Shown: piece by piece, positions 23,177-35,812 of the stretch | Numbering within the stretch: position 1 is the stretch's first letter | How the letters are laid out: every line of letters starts with the position of its first letter | Source: Lithospermum erythrorhizon | Taxonomy: Eukaryota > Streptophyta > Magnoliopsida > Boraginales > Boraginaceae | Reading direction: 5' to 3' | Assembly: GCA_019722365.1 (NCBI GenBank) | Contig: JADFUC010001461.1 | Span: forward strand, 930,001 to 994,000 | DNA length: 64,000 bases | Notes under the pieces: model-generated | Told to the model about the DNA's origin: nothing | Database searches by the model: none | Seen by the model: only the letters and a program-made list of their open reading frames with translations | Translations under genes and position numbers: made by a program

Positions 23177-24703
23177 TTGACTTCGATTTTGACCAAAATG
23201 TACCAACATTAATTTCTCCGAATAATTCTTGAACTAACCAAACATGTAATTACATAGTTTATTGCATACAATGATATTATTACAACAATTAAGTTATGAT
23301 CAGCATATAGTTCGATGATATTTATGAGAGAGAGAGAGGCTTATCTATACTGTAGCGGACAATAAGTAAAATAGATATCTACAAATCCCTCAGTAGATCT
23401 TCATTCAAAGTATATTATTAATAATTAATTATTAATAATTCATTATTTTTTATTGTATGTCGTTAAAAGTAAAGGCTACAGTCTATAAATTGATTTAGAT
23501 CTAAGTTTAAATTTATTATTCCATAATAATATTTCAGGACTTAAAACCATTTCACACTTTAGTTATCTATAATGTTCGGATCTATAATACTTATTAATTT
23601 ATATGTTATTAATTTAAAGATTTTATTAGTGTTTGAAAAAATTTATTATTTCAAATAGTTAATTAATTTATGGATTATCAATTTTTAAAGAGTTTCTAAT
23701 GTGTATCAAGTTGTGGATATGGACTTGTAGATAGAGATGTTGAGATTAATAATTATGATTAAAATATACGGAGTAATTGGGATTAATTAATTTATGTTTC
23801 ATAGGTGTATTTTATGGATTGTGATCTCTAACCGTTGGATTTGTCTTCTTAGAATTTTTTGGGACGTGTGATGTTTGACTGGTCCACCTAGTTGACTTAT
23901 TAGAGTTCGAAGATTAAATAGGAGTTTTATATACACTCCTTTAATAGGATAAAGATGGATTAGTTTTGAATTTTGACATTTAAAAAAAAAGTTTGAACTT
24001 AAAGTTAAGTTTATCAATATTGTATAATTTTTGATAATTTTTTTTTTATCAAATACATGTGTCCGTTTTGTTGTTTATTGTAATATTATAAGTTTGATTC
24101 ATATTAAAGTTATGTTTGTTGGTTAGTTCTATGATAATTTTTGTATAAAAAGGTATTTTATAGTCCTTAAAGTTATGCATTTGAATCTTATGCAATTATA
24201 CTTTTAAGTTTGAAGTCAAAAATACCCAATGTGTTATAGTTTTTTTTGCAAAATATATCTAAATATGATATTTTAATGTTTCTGTCTGTTTTAATTATTT
24301 TTGATTCGAAATCAAAATTTTGAATTAATTGGTCGTAATTGTTTTTGAACTTTGATAATATAATAGTAAATTGGATAATCTTTTTGGGATGGAGAAAGTA
24401 TAACAAAGAAGCATCAATATACCAAACAGGCGTTGTCGCCAATACAAATCTTATCTGTTAAATAACGTTGTTTATTTTCTTTTATTTGTCTAAGATTTTT
24501 GATCGTAGATATTTTGTTTGTATTATATAATCTTGGTAGAAGGTATATAAATGAAAATAAATTTATACTATTTTAATTTATTGCATTTTTGTCAGATATT
24601 CTGTCTAAATAAATATATTTAATTTTAAAATTTTAAAGTTATATTATTAAAGTGGATAATTTGTGGGATGGAGGGATTACTTATAGTCATAAGAGTTGTT
24701 AAC
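23177..24703. other. Upstream of the OXS3-like gene; AT-rich
   Basis: The first few hundred bases presumably hold the promoter of the minus-strand OXS3-like gene; an (GA)n-like run (GAGAGAGAGAG) lies near 23327. Isolated Stowaway-like right ends (GGGATGGAGAAAGTA near 24387 and GGGATGGAGGGATTA near 24665) occur without partners that I can identify. No gene is seen. Confidence 0.3.
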
Positions 24704-24747
24704 GAGTAGATGACAAAGACTACAGGAGTAGATGACAAAGACTACAG
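24704..24747 (+). repeat. 22 bp unit repeated twice, exact
   Basis: GAGTAGATGACAAAGACTAC plus AG occurs twice in direct succession, followed by GAG of a third partial unit. The two copies are identical, so the duplication is recent. It lies in non-coding sequence. Confidence 0.9.
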
Positions 24748-25330
24748 GAGACTTGAATGCGAGGCGATTGTAGTAGTGGTGATGCATCTTTTTTTTCTTT
24801 CGAGACAAAGTCTAACAATGCACTATTTTCCATTTATTTTCTTAATAAATGTATGATGATTTTGATATCTTGTAAGGTTAATTTTAATGAATCCACCATC
24901 ATTTCCCGATTAAAAAAATATTCTTAAAACGAATAAATTTATTAAGGGACCATCCAAAAATAAGCCATTTGTGATATTTAAAATTAAACATGCATGTAAT
25001 TATGCAAGTTTGATACTGAAGCCAACGTATGGCAGGTGTAGGCAGGGAAATAATAGTTAAAGGCAGCGATTTTTTACTAGAATTTAATTTCTTGTGCCCT
25101 CTAAATTATGTTCGAATTTTATTATTGTTTTCTTGTATTTTTATTTTGTCATTTATTATACAATACTTGTCTTGTAAAATTATATACGAAAACATAATTT
25201 TTATACTAAATAAAATTAATAAACTTCATTTCTTGCCAAAAATAAAATAGGAATTAGAATGTGAAAACTCATTTTTTTAATAATACTTAAAAATAAATAA
25301 AACTAATTAAAATTATCTTCCCCAACATAC
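24748..25330. other. Non-genic, AT-rich
   Basis: Nothing recognised. Any continuation of the minus-strand segment at 25331-25703 would lie here, but I could not define an exon. Confidence 0.3.
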
Positions 25331-25703
25331 CGTATACTTATCCTCCCACTCAGCTGTCATTCTCAACCCCATCTGCATCTTCTCCCTTTCTGAATTCTTC
25401 ATTCTCCTACCAAAATAATCAATAAAATTACACAAAACCTCATCAGTAACCTTAAAACTCCATCTTTGTTTAACCCAATTCAAAAATCCAAAAACTATCC
25501 TACTAACATCATTTGACAAATTCGGAGTTTTAAGCTCAATTTCAAGCAACTCAACAGACAAAGTTTCAACCAATTCTTGATTTTGATTTTTTTTGGGTTG
25601 TTAAAGTGGAGTCTTTAAACAACTCATTACATGAAGTTTTAGCAAATTCTTGATCTTGTTCTCCATGTTTTTGAGTTGCAACACCTATTTTTTTGGCAAA
25701 CAT
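25331..25703 (-). pseudogene. Unrecognised protein-coding segment with an A8 frameshift
   Basis: From ATG 25703 the minus strand reads MFAKKIGVATQKHGEQDQEF and stays open to a run of eight A (about 25592-25599), where it is thrown out of frame. One base over, the frame NQELVETLSVELLEIELKTP continues through VSRIVFGFLNWVKQRWSFKV to MGLRMTAEWEDKYT, stopping at a strong donor ACG|GTATGT (exon end 25331). The composition (tryptophan, charged, amphipathic) looks like real protein. I do not recognise the family. Loss of one A would join both frames. It could be a pseudogene fragment, a sequencing error at a homopolymer, or chance. No downstream exon was found. Confidence 0.35.
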
Positions 25704-26726
25704 CTATTTTTTGGGATTGTTACAGTAACTACTCATTACAGTGGGGTTTTGAGAGAGAAAATGGATGTGGGCAGAGAGGGTTTTTGGTGGTGATAAAGAG
25801 GAAAAAGGGAAATGGGGATTAAGGACGGAGGCTGTAGCAGGTTCAGGAAGACAGGTGGGGGTTGAGGAAGGGGAGAGGAGGATGGTAGCTATTTGGTGGG
25901 TCGCGATTGGGGGGTAAGTATTATTAAAAGTTCCAAATGTATGTTATTTTAAAATGTTATACATACTGAAACGATTTAGTATTTTGGGGTGAAATAAGCT
26001 ATTTTCTTTCATATTTGTAAGTGTGGTGATTCATGGGAAGATTTAGATAGAAATTAAAATAGTCGTTCGGTCTTTAAAAAAATTATTTGGGTGTGTATAT
26101 TGAATTACTTACAACTCTAATATATACTTTTTCCATTTCTTTAATAAATTTTTATTAATTTTATTGTGAAAAAGTATTTTTAAACTGATTTGACTAAATT
26201 ATGTTGTCCATTGGCACTTTGAATCCTTTGTCAGGTATAGACTGACACTAATTGCTTGTAAGACCTTTACAAATTAATCCTTGTTTATGCTTTTAAGTTG
26301 AATAATAAATTATAAACATAGCCTGAAACATAATGATATCAATAGAATCACAGAGGCAGTATATCATAAAAGTGTAAGCAAAACAATCAAATCTCCATTA
26401 AAGCTAAGTGTTATTTCATATAAGAAATTGGCTACTTTAAACTTGCTAAAAGAACTGCAAAGTGCATCAACACCTCCAGATAATCGATATGTTGGAGCCG
26501 AAGTGCTTGATAACTTTGATGCTTTGTAATTGAGATATCAGATGGTAAAAGGGGAGAACACTGCCATGGGAATACTTTTGTACATTCAAAATGGCTCATC
26601 CAATAATTCTACAAAATCTAAGTATTGTGACATCCACAAAATGAAGGCTGGAGAAAGAGGAAACAAAATGGAGGATGAACAAATGCAATTTGGGGTTGAG
26701 GGTGTCTACAACCAACTTCATAATTG
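25704..26726. other. Intergenic
   Basis: No gene recognised. The part above about 26450 is probably the 3' UTR of the minus-strand membrane coiled-coil gene that ends at 26727. Confidence 0.35.
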
Positions 26727-29700
26727 TTACGATGATCCAGCAAAGTCACTTGGTGTTCCCTTTTTCGATGATGTTAGCTTCTTCTGGAGCTCCAAATTTG
26801 ATAACCGCTCGACTTCTAACGCCCTCTCAAGCTGTAACACAAACAGTGCCATCATAATATAATTTGGAATCCTGAAAAATTCCGAAGTTTGGAAATCGTC
26901 CTACCTTGGCTGCGCGCCCACTCCACTCTCCAAGTATAGCTCTAAGACGTTCGTTCTCCACGACATACTGTTTGAGCAATAGAGAATATTAAATTCAAGT
27001 AGAAACAAAATCCTTAACAAATGAGACGACTGACATACATATCCCAAGTTTTGGCAAACGGAAACAAGAAAAGCTTCTTCTCGTGGACTATGTTTTGCCG
27101 GTGGTATTGCCTTTATGGTTTGTTTTTGAAATTGCATGCCATTTTTGTCACTTGCTAAGTTAGGAAGCCATATAGAATATAACTTAGAATAGCTACGACT
27201 TCTATTAACGTGGAGATAAGATCCACAGCAATCTGGTCAGTCATCTTGGCCCAGAGTCAGAAATAGGAAAGGATATCACAACCCATTAGAGCCCTAGCCT
27301 AAGGGTAGGAAGGATGTCAGACAGACGGACAACCGACAATACACCTGACAACTTTATTCTACACAAGTCACAACTCAAGCTGTAATATCTTATTTTGTAA
27401 CTCATCCACGAGTAGATCCACAACACGGAAAAACAGGTGTTGACTCCTTAATTCTTCATGCCAACGACATTCTCTACTGTGTAATTTTGTATAATAATAA
27501 TGTTATGGATTTACGGTAACAATCTAAAAGGCCATAAGAGTTTCATCTAATTTCATGAAATAACATACTAGGCCATTATGTAGTTTTACTAAGAAAGCAG
27601 AGTGGAAAAAATGTACCTGATTGTTTGTACTTCGAATACGTTGGAGATCAGTATCCCTTTCAGCAATCAGCAATGAGCAGGCAGAAGCCTCAGTTGGGAT
27701 TCTGAATTAAATTCAATCTAACATAAAACACTGGCACCAGAAGCAACAAATGAAAACCAAAAAGGTATAACGTTTGTTATCTATGCAAAGAAACTAACGT
27801 CGTATGATGGTGATTTTGACTAACAGATACAACCAACTTATGTTAGCAAAAAGAATTAGGTTTCATTGTGATTTTGATGAAAAATTCATCTGAAACTACG
27901 ATAAATAACAATCTAAAAAGTCTCATACATTATTATTATGCTGCAGTCTTTGAAAGAGTAAAACAGTTGTTCAACATAGCAACAAAAGTGATAAATATTC
28001 TTTAATGAACAAGGGACATGCATTCCTCATTCCTTGCTAAATTGCCATGAAATAAAAGCACATTGTGAGACACATTAACGCATCACGTCAGAAAAGTCAA
28101 CAGGACCTAATATATACAACCAAAAGAAAGAAGACCAAAATTAAAAAAGTGAACCATTTCTAGACTCGTCTTAACTAAAATTCAAAACTGGAAGAAGAAT
28201 GGACCGATAGTAATACCTCAGCTGAAAGTGTCCGTAGTTCTTGATCTCTAGCTGCCAACAAATGAGCTAGATCAACCTGCAGAAAACATATACCCAAATC
28301 TCAATGTCTCTATCTTAGAGATACATGAAGATAATTGACAAGCAAATTATTGGTCTTCTTCCGGATGAAAATATCCTCGCTCATCAGTATGCAGTTGCTA
28401 CATTCTGCCATGTCTTTCAGATTACCTGGGGCGTGTTTCCATCACTGGACTTCTCATACTTCCCCAAGCATTCTTGCAATCTAAGAATCTGGAGTACAGA
28501 GAACACAAAGTAGAATCAATAAAAGGAGTTCACCAATGTATCAAACTATAACATATGAGTATATCTAATTGATAGGACATTCCTGCGATATACAAATTTG
28601 GAGTAAACAAACAGGAAGTAGAGTCAATACAAGGATTTTCCTCAATGTATCGTTTTTAAAACGAGTAAATCTAATTGATGGTCTGTTTCTCAAGGGCGTG
28701 AAGAATGCAACTTTGTCACTTTAAGAGTAGCAGGAATGTCATGTAAATGCACATTATGGATGCTTATGGGTACTAACTACTAAACAAACAAGATTCGTAT
28801 TATCCTATACCTCTTCACTTAGGAAGTGAAGATTCTCGCGCTGATATTGCAACAAAGCCATTTGCTGATCAGAGAGTCTTCCACCATCATGATACCTGTC
28901 ACAGAAATCTTTATCAGCCTGGTGTGCAATATAAACACATTATATGTTCTATGCTGTCAATTTTTTTCTGCAACTGAATCATAGTAAAAAAATGTATGCT
29001 GCGCTCATTTCCCTAGGTTAGTCAATATCCTCAAAATTTAAAAGTTTAAGATCAAATAGTCAAAACTTGGCTATCTTTTTGACATGAAGGGAGCATTAGT
29101 TTATTATGAATTGAAGAGCTACAGATCTACCTCACGTCCTCTAAGGAACTTGAAGGTTGGAGAGGAGAATACAATGATTTCAATACATCAGGCTCAGAAT
29201 CTAATGAATTGTACTGATGAACATAGCCTGCATGCCCGTCGGGAAATAATTTTAGCTAAAAAGGGATAAAGAAGACAAATAAGTTCCAAAACCACTACAC
29301 AAGTTTGTCCAGGGATACAGGTAAGCTTCTGTATTACCACAAATATACCAAATAACAAATATGCTTCTCATGGACTGATAAGTTTCATTTCTTCACATTA
29401 GAAGGAGGAAAAGGCTAATTCAACATAAAGATAGAAATTCTATGAGCAATTCCCAGCTTTAATAGAATGTACACAGTAAGCACTCATAAAGATCCTGCAC
29501 ATACAGCTTCTACCAGCATAACAATCCTGCATATTTCCTATATAAGAGCTAAACAGAAACCAACAACATGACATTAGAATATGAATACCTGAGCAATGTG
29601 GAGAGGGATATGCTAATATGGGGCTCCCAGACCATAATTAGTAGAATTGCAGCGGTTCCGTAGGCATTAATTACAATTCTGGCAAGAAAAAAGTACTGCA

Positions 29701-31701
29701 AAATAAATATTAGAAGTATTACTAGTGTAATTTTTCAGTATTATCAATTTCAATCTCTGCCACAAGAACCTCAAAGAAATAAATAAATTCCAAATCCATT
29801 TGAATTTAACAATGTTGGTTTGTGAGGATAGATAGGTCACACCCAAAGTTGTGAATAGCGTTTAGCGGTCCATAGTGAACTCCAAAAATGTATTGCCATG
29901 TTACGCTATTCATATTTGCGTATTTTACCGCTATTTACCAGCGTGTGAATTCACCCTTCATGACAACAGCGTTACGCTATCGCGCGCTATTAATCTTTCA
30001 AGGAACTTAATTTCTATCATCGTTGTCTGCTTTAGGTAAGTGAAAAAACATGTAAGACATTCCGTGCATTTTGCTTAGAATACCATTAAAATTGGCAAAC
30101 AGTACAATGCAATACCAGTAAATGAGTGCATACCGTAAGCAAAAGTAGCAAACGGTAGGCGAAAGAGCTATATAGTAACCCTGGATAGTCAATAATGCCC
30201 AGATCAGCAACTTTCGATTGCTAGTAAGAAAACTGCTTGAAAAAGTTGGGCGCATGGAGGTGGATGAATACGAACATAGACTGAAAGGTTGTAATAACCT
30301 GTAACCGTATACTGCTGAAATATGCCTGTCGACACGATGAGAAACTATGAGTAAAAGAGAGTGCAAGGATGTGTCAGAAAATAACAAAATGCGATTTCAG
30401 TCTAAATAACATGAACCAAAGTAGGGAATGATTATGAGAAGGAATACAAGCAAATTCTAGAGTCGATAAAGAGGCACAAAAGCAAGAATCCTGCATTACA
30501 ACTGCAGAGTAGCGGCAACACTAAATTCCGAATAGGGTGAAATACCCAAGTAGCACCTACTGCCAAAATAGCATACCCTGCCTAAAATTGATGTACTTTC
30601 AGCTTTTTGATGAAGGAAAAATATATATTTCCAGTAATTATGTAATATAAGTATATAACAATCAGAACACCAAATAAACAGATACCTGCCAATAATATAC
30701 AATAGACGATGCTTCCAACAATCCTTGTAGGCTTCCGGTGTCCAAATAAAGGGGCTTCATGAAGTATATCAAGAAACCTAATCATAACGAATTAATCATT
30801 CACCGGAATATGATACATATCCAGACACAAAATAAAACTTTCAGTTTCTATACAGAACGAAACATAATAAAGATAGCTAGGAAAACTGAATGATCAAAAG
30901 ACGGACGAGTCGGAAAATTTCCTATCTAAAAATTATGCAATATTTCTTCACATATACATGATCCATCCGTTATTCTCTTTGAGCTTACAATCTTGACATT
31001 CTCATATCAACTGCCAACTCTATCAAATTCCCATTTACACAATCTGAAACAACTTCTCACCGTACTGCTAAAGATGCGTCGATTTTGATTCTGATGCTAA
31101 AACTTCTTAAATTTGGAACTCAAATATAATATATAATGGTACAAAATTTTGTAAAAAAAATATATAGCATTTTGAACCCACTTTCACACTAACATCATAA
31201 TTTTGATTCAAATCAAATTTACATGCGTCAATTAAAACCAAAACGTTCGTTAATTTCCACGACTCAAAACAAACTGGACAATCATCGAAATATTGTATTA
31301 AAATTGGCTTAAATCTTTTGTAACCACTGCCTACCTTTAGTAGACCTCAGAGTTGACGTAATAGCTGCAGCAAGAGTGTAAACTATCTTCTTTTATGCAG
31401 GTATTGTTTAACATTCACTCACATCTCAAAGCATTGTATTCATTCTTTCAAAATTCAATTATATTCAATTTAATTCCCAAGTTCTACACTTGATACTGAC
31501 CTCATTAAACAACTTTGAGGAAAAATTCAAACTACCCAGAAACTAAAATTGAGCTAATTATTGAATTAACATAGTATAAAAGCTTAATCACATAATTCAG
31601 AAAATTATTAACGTAAAATTATAAATAAAATATTGAAAAATACAGTGAGAAAATTACAGATTGGTTTCATCTGGAGATACAGAAACTGAGGCTGATGACA
31701 T
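26727..31701 (-). CDS. Membrane-anchored coiled-coil protein, TMEM192/FIP1-like
   Basis: Exons in translation order: 31658-31701, 30686-30777, a third starting at 30577 (end unclear), 30276-30344, 30134-30167, 29589-29695, 28811-28895, 28217-28276, 27617-27688, 26905-26967, 26727-26831. The N-terminus MSSASVSVSPDETNLFLDI leads to ILHEAPLFGHRKPTRIVGS and hydrophobic segments (IVYCILLAGYAILAVGATWV, LIVSTGIFQQY, AYGTAAILLIMVWEP). The C-terminal half is a charged coiled coil (YHDGGRLSDQQMALLQYQRE, DLAHLLAARDQELRTLSAE, ENERLRAILGEWSGRAAKLE, LEVERLSNLELQKK). The layout fits plant proteins annotated with a TMEM192 domain, including the FRIGIDA-interacting FIP1, recalled from memory. Molecular role unknown; FIP1 function here is inference. 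Exons 1-2 and 7-11 join cleanly. Around exons 3-6 I cannot build one model that keeps all family-like peptides in frame, and the exon at 27617 uses an unexpected acceptor (see findings). Confidence 0.7.
29842..30004. mobile_element. Short hAT-like MITE in an intron
   Basis: The left part reads CCAAAGTTGTGAATAGCGTT and the right part, in reverse complement, CCTTGAAAGATTAATAGCGC, giving imperfect inverted ends around AATAGCG. The interior is rich in GCTATT/AGCG motifs. Small elements with this alternating AATAGCG composition are common in plants and often placed with hAT MITEs. It lies between exons 29589-29695 and 30134-30167 of the membrane coiled-coil gene. Confidence 0.45.
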
Positions 31702-32462
31702 CTTGTTGTTGTTCAATTTGTTGGGTTTTAGCAATTGATTTAGTGTTGATTTTGATTATCTAATTGGTTTTTTGTAAAATTTTGGCTAAGATTTTTCATG
31801 TTTGTTTCAGCTTGATTGAATTATGTTCTTGATATTGTTTTGGGGGCTAGGTGTGACTTGTGAGTAGTGATTGATCGAGCGGGTATTGGATTTAAAGATA
31901 AGAACAAGGTGAATAACGAGTAAGGTAAAAGTAACGAAATAGAAACAATATTAGAACAAACCGTTAGCATCGCGGAATCGGGTAGTTCTTGATAGTTAAC
32001 AAGTGGGATACCGGGTAGTACTTGACCATTAAGTTAATTAATATAACTTGAAAATAGTTCTTAAATTTTCAAATTAAACTTTTCAAATTTTTGTAAAATT
32101 TTCTCCAAATTAAATTAATTAATTTAATAAATAGACTAAAATAGTTAAACAAAATACAAGCATAACATGTATGAAATAGAATTATCTATAAATCATAATA
32201 ATTCTTTGAATAATATTATTTACATTTATTTAGATTCTCTGTTGAAGCATGATTTATAATATTTTAAAATTTTGACAATTTATTATGACCTAATAAATAT
32301 GTCAGCGTCCATGTTTAATAGGCTCGTCATTGCATTAAGCGCGGTAGAATTACATCGGGTCAAGTACTCGTCGGATGCTCGGCGGAGCAGGTTACTGACT
32401 ACGATCTGCCCTAAACATGAGGCAGTTAACAGTGGTCAGTGGTTGGATTATCTGAACAAATA
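31702..32462. other. Promoter-side flank of the membrane coiled-coil gene; intergenic
   Basis: The first part is the upstream region of the minus-strand gene that starts at 31701. A plus-strand open frame at 32272-32484 has no recognisable features. Confidence 0.3.
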
Positions 32463-32690
32463 TTTTATTGAATTGGTAACTTAATTATTTTTGGTATCGA
32501 ATAATAGTTTTTGCTAGATTAATCGAGTTGGAACGGGTTTCGGATTATTCGTGAAGGCATCTTATTAAAACGGTAATTAAATTGTTTTTTGTATAGAGCA
32601 ATATTTTTACAAGACTAGTCGAGTTGTAACGGATTTTGGATTAATTTTGTAGATATCTTATTGAATCGACAACTTTTGTTTCCTACAGAT
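32463..32690 (+). repeat. About 97 bp tandem repeat, two full units and a partial
   Basis: Unit 1 starts near 32463, unit 2 near 32559 and a partial third near 32655. Shared anchors are TTATTGAATYG-AA at each start, TTTTTG.ATAG about 30-50 bases in, CTAG..TAATCGAGTTG.AACGG (32515 and 32615) and TTTTGGATTA (32540 and 32634). The units are clearly diverged, so the duplication is old. Confidence 0.65.
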
Positions 32691-32811
32691 GAATTGGCAA
32701 ATCAAATAAACTGAAAAATACCCTTGCAGGAATATGCAAATATATCATCAAGAATCAAGGTAGAAGCATAAGCTTAATAGTAGGATATTGAAGAGATGAG
32801 AAGGTAAAAAA

Positions 32812-32887
32812 CGTCGCCTGGGGATTCCAGACTCTCGCGCGGGGAAACCCCATACTTGAGCACACGCCTTAACCACTCGGCCGTGAC
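32812..32887 (-). pseudogene. tRNA-Ser pseudogene
   Basis: The minus strand reads GTCACGGCCGAGTGGTTAAG then GCGTGTGC, a variable-arm stem TGGGGTTTCCCCGCGC, and a 3' end AGGCGACG. This matches the plan of plant tRNA-Ser with its long variable arm. The acceptor stem no longer pairs (GTCAC at the 5' end against AGGCGAC), the anticodon arm has lost bases between GTGTGC and AAGTA, and the T-arm reads GAGAGTCTGGAATCCC instead of GTTCGAATC. A and B box function is therefore doubtful. Confidence 0.8.
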
Positions 32888-35800
32888 TTTTGTTGTTCGC
32901 CATTGAAACATACTACTTTCATGAATATACTTAAAAGTTTGTAAAGCAAATTCTGCGATCTTTATCACGTAAATATCTTTTACAGTTGAGTGCACCATGC
33001 TGCGTCTTTTCGGTACTTGTTCGCAGGTTTTTATGTTTTCGGTCTAGTCCTGTTCCATTTTTAACAATGATGATATATCTTATCGGTTTCACGGCAAATA
33101 TTTATTTTCTTTTCAATATTCTATTTAAATAAGGGGACATTTTACATGGTAAAATAGAGCATGACTTTTATTGCTTTTAGCACCACACATACATGCCTCC
33201 CAGAAACTAGAGTCATTGACCCATAGTCGTTTTTATCTTTCATCCTGTACCCACCACCAGCACCCCTTCTTTCAGGTGCCAGTATGAATTATTTTATCTT
33301 TGTGGCTTGCTACCCGCACTTCCCGCACCAGGGTCCACTGACCCATGTTTTCTTCTTTTATACGCTTTATCTTTCTTTCTGCTTTTACCTTGATCCATGA
33401 ACTATAGTCCCACAGTTATAATTGTTTATCTTATTGGCTACACTCTTATCTTGCGGTCATGACTGACCCAATACACTAGCTTATAATCATTTTATTTTTT
33501 AGGAATCTTTTACTGTCTTTCACACATGGCTTTTGTTCCTGGATCTGTCATTTGTTCTTTGTGGCCTTATCTATCTTTACCTTTACATCACGGTCCACAA
33601 TTTATGGTCATTTTATGCTTACGCACTTGAAGAAAATTACTATGGATATAGGAGTATAAATACAAATCCATAGTTCGAGGATCTTTAGAAATTCTTCATT
33701 TATTGATACAAAACATATAATTAAATATATAGAACCAGGAGAACTTGATGCGGTAGGTAAATTCTATTTAAAATCCGCTGGCTTGGTCACTTGCGTGGAA
33801 TTTGACTTCCACTGACTCCTTGTTTGTAATATCAATCGTATGATATCTGGTAGTCAGCTGAGGAGAAATTTGTGATGAGAACTAATGTCATCTTTGATAT
33901 GAGGATGAACAAAGCAGGAAAAACCCCAAAATTCTTGGGAGAATTTCATTGAGGCGAGGCTGGGGTTTTGGTGAAAAAGTTTTCTGAAACTTATGATGAA
34001 AACGCAAGTTTTCTTATGTAAAATTTAGGTTAAAACAAGTAGATAAGCTGACCAAGTATTGGCTTGACTCGTTAACTCTGTTAGTTCGTTTAAGACGCAA
34101 TGGTGTAAATAGAGTTGGTATTTAATTAAGCTAATTAAGCCATTGACAGGTCGATATCCAATAATCTTGAGTTATCGATAAATACTGAAGTACCGAGGTA
34201 AATTAAATAGCATTTAGTGATTACATTTGTTCAATCGGTATTCTCACGTAAAATGTAGAACCGCATGAATTGAAAATCGTTTCTCCCGATTATATGGATT
34301 CTACTGTGTTCATACATGAAATATAACTCCAACGTCCTTTGTATGTAGGCCATATGGATAATAGTGTATAATAATAATAATTATTAATTACTATTATTAT
34401 AGCGATTAATATGATAGATCAGCAATCCTTTCATGGCATTATAGAATTATCATGAGGCCGCACTAGTATTGTATACAATTACTAAGTTAGAACCTTTAGT
34501 TAAATCGCATTTAACATTGATAAATGATTACTGTGATTATGTAATGTCGTAATTCTCATTGATTTCCAACAACCCTTACCGCTTTACCAGGTCCACAGAC
34601 AATAATTTAGGTACGAAAGATAAAAGTTTGAGTCAGCTGAAAAGATCATGAAAGTATGAGGATGGGCCCAAAAATCATATGGTTTAAGAATCAAAATCAA
34701 AATTAGCTAATTAAATAAATTACCTTACAAAATATACCGTGATGACGATTAATTTACCCACTGACACTGGACAGGCCCAATAGGTTTACTTAATGCTAGT
34801 ACAGAGCCACATTATATCCGCGTTACCATGCTTAACATCAAGAGGTAAAATGACATGAAACAAAATGACTCCCTCATTTTTTCTCATGCCTAAGTTGATA
34901 TATAAAGAGACATACATGTATTATGATGTGCCCGTCTGGGAGAGGATTGCTCCAGAGATGTGCCTCAGACGGGTCATGCAACACCTTTAATCATGATATT
35001 GTAGATATTGGTGTTTCAGTTGGCAACAATTGCACTACTTGCAGGATAGCGCGCCATTGCGCGAAGTGCTATGGCGACCCGATGTCGGCGAGATGTGCCG
35101 TCTCATTTCTACGAAGACAAGTAATATGTGCATTGTTTTCAAGTACTATTTCAATTGAATAAATTTACTTACTTTATCATTGGGCAAATATAAACATAAC
35201 TTTGATAAATGGCGTCACAGTTACATAATATAAGGTCCATAATGGATAACATACAAATTCAATTCACTTATATCATAAAGTTAGGTCTAGGCCCCGGGCT
35301 TAGAAGCGTCGTTGTGACCCGAACAATATCCACTTGATAATATATACAAAAGATATCTCAGGGTCAAGCATAGAGTAAAAAGCCTCAGAATATATTTCGG
35401 TCCAAGGAGGGTCATCGACATAGAGTTCATAAATAGAAGAGATCCTCTGTTTCATTCAGCGACACATGAATAAGGAATTTAACAAGTGTATATTTTTTAA
35501 AAAATTGACAGCTTTTATATCAGCGTTGATTGGCATTTTAATACTTATCTTTGTGTCAGAATTTGGTACAAGGGCTCATCTGGGTAATCTACTTTTATTC
35601 ATAAGTCATGCAGGTAATTCATGTGACATTTATAGCTTCTAACAAATAATATTTTCTGTTATCTAATGAATGTTTTAATTTTATCACTAATGAAATCATA
35701 ATGCATTGTATTCCCAAGTATACAATATACTCTACTCTACTTTCAAAAGAAATTAACATGCTGAAATGAGATGTGGTTTATGTGAACAAAACCTCATATT
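32888..35800. other. Non-genic stretch with small repeats
   Basis: No gene recognised. 33170-33610 is pyrimidine-rich with scattered TTTATCTTT and CTGACCCATG/TTGATCCATG words, giving a loose internal repetition. 34350-34395 is a palindrome-like TAATAATAATTATTAATTAC tract. At 34931-34938 and 34966-34973 CCCGTCTG and CAGACGGG form an 8 bp inverted repeat. GC-rich islets occur near 35050-35100 and 35290-35320. Confidence 0.35.
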
Positions 35801-35812
35801 TTAGTTCCTCCA

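Noticed and set aside
26530..26862. Plus-strand open frame of 110 codons
   Set aside because: Overlaps the last exon of the minus-strand coiled-coil gene, whose frame is strongly conserved.
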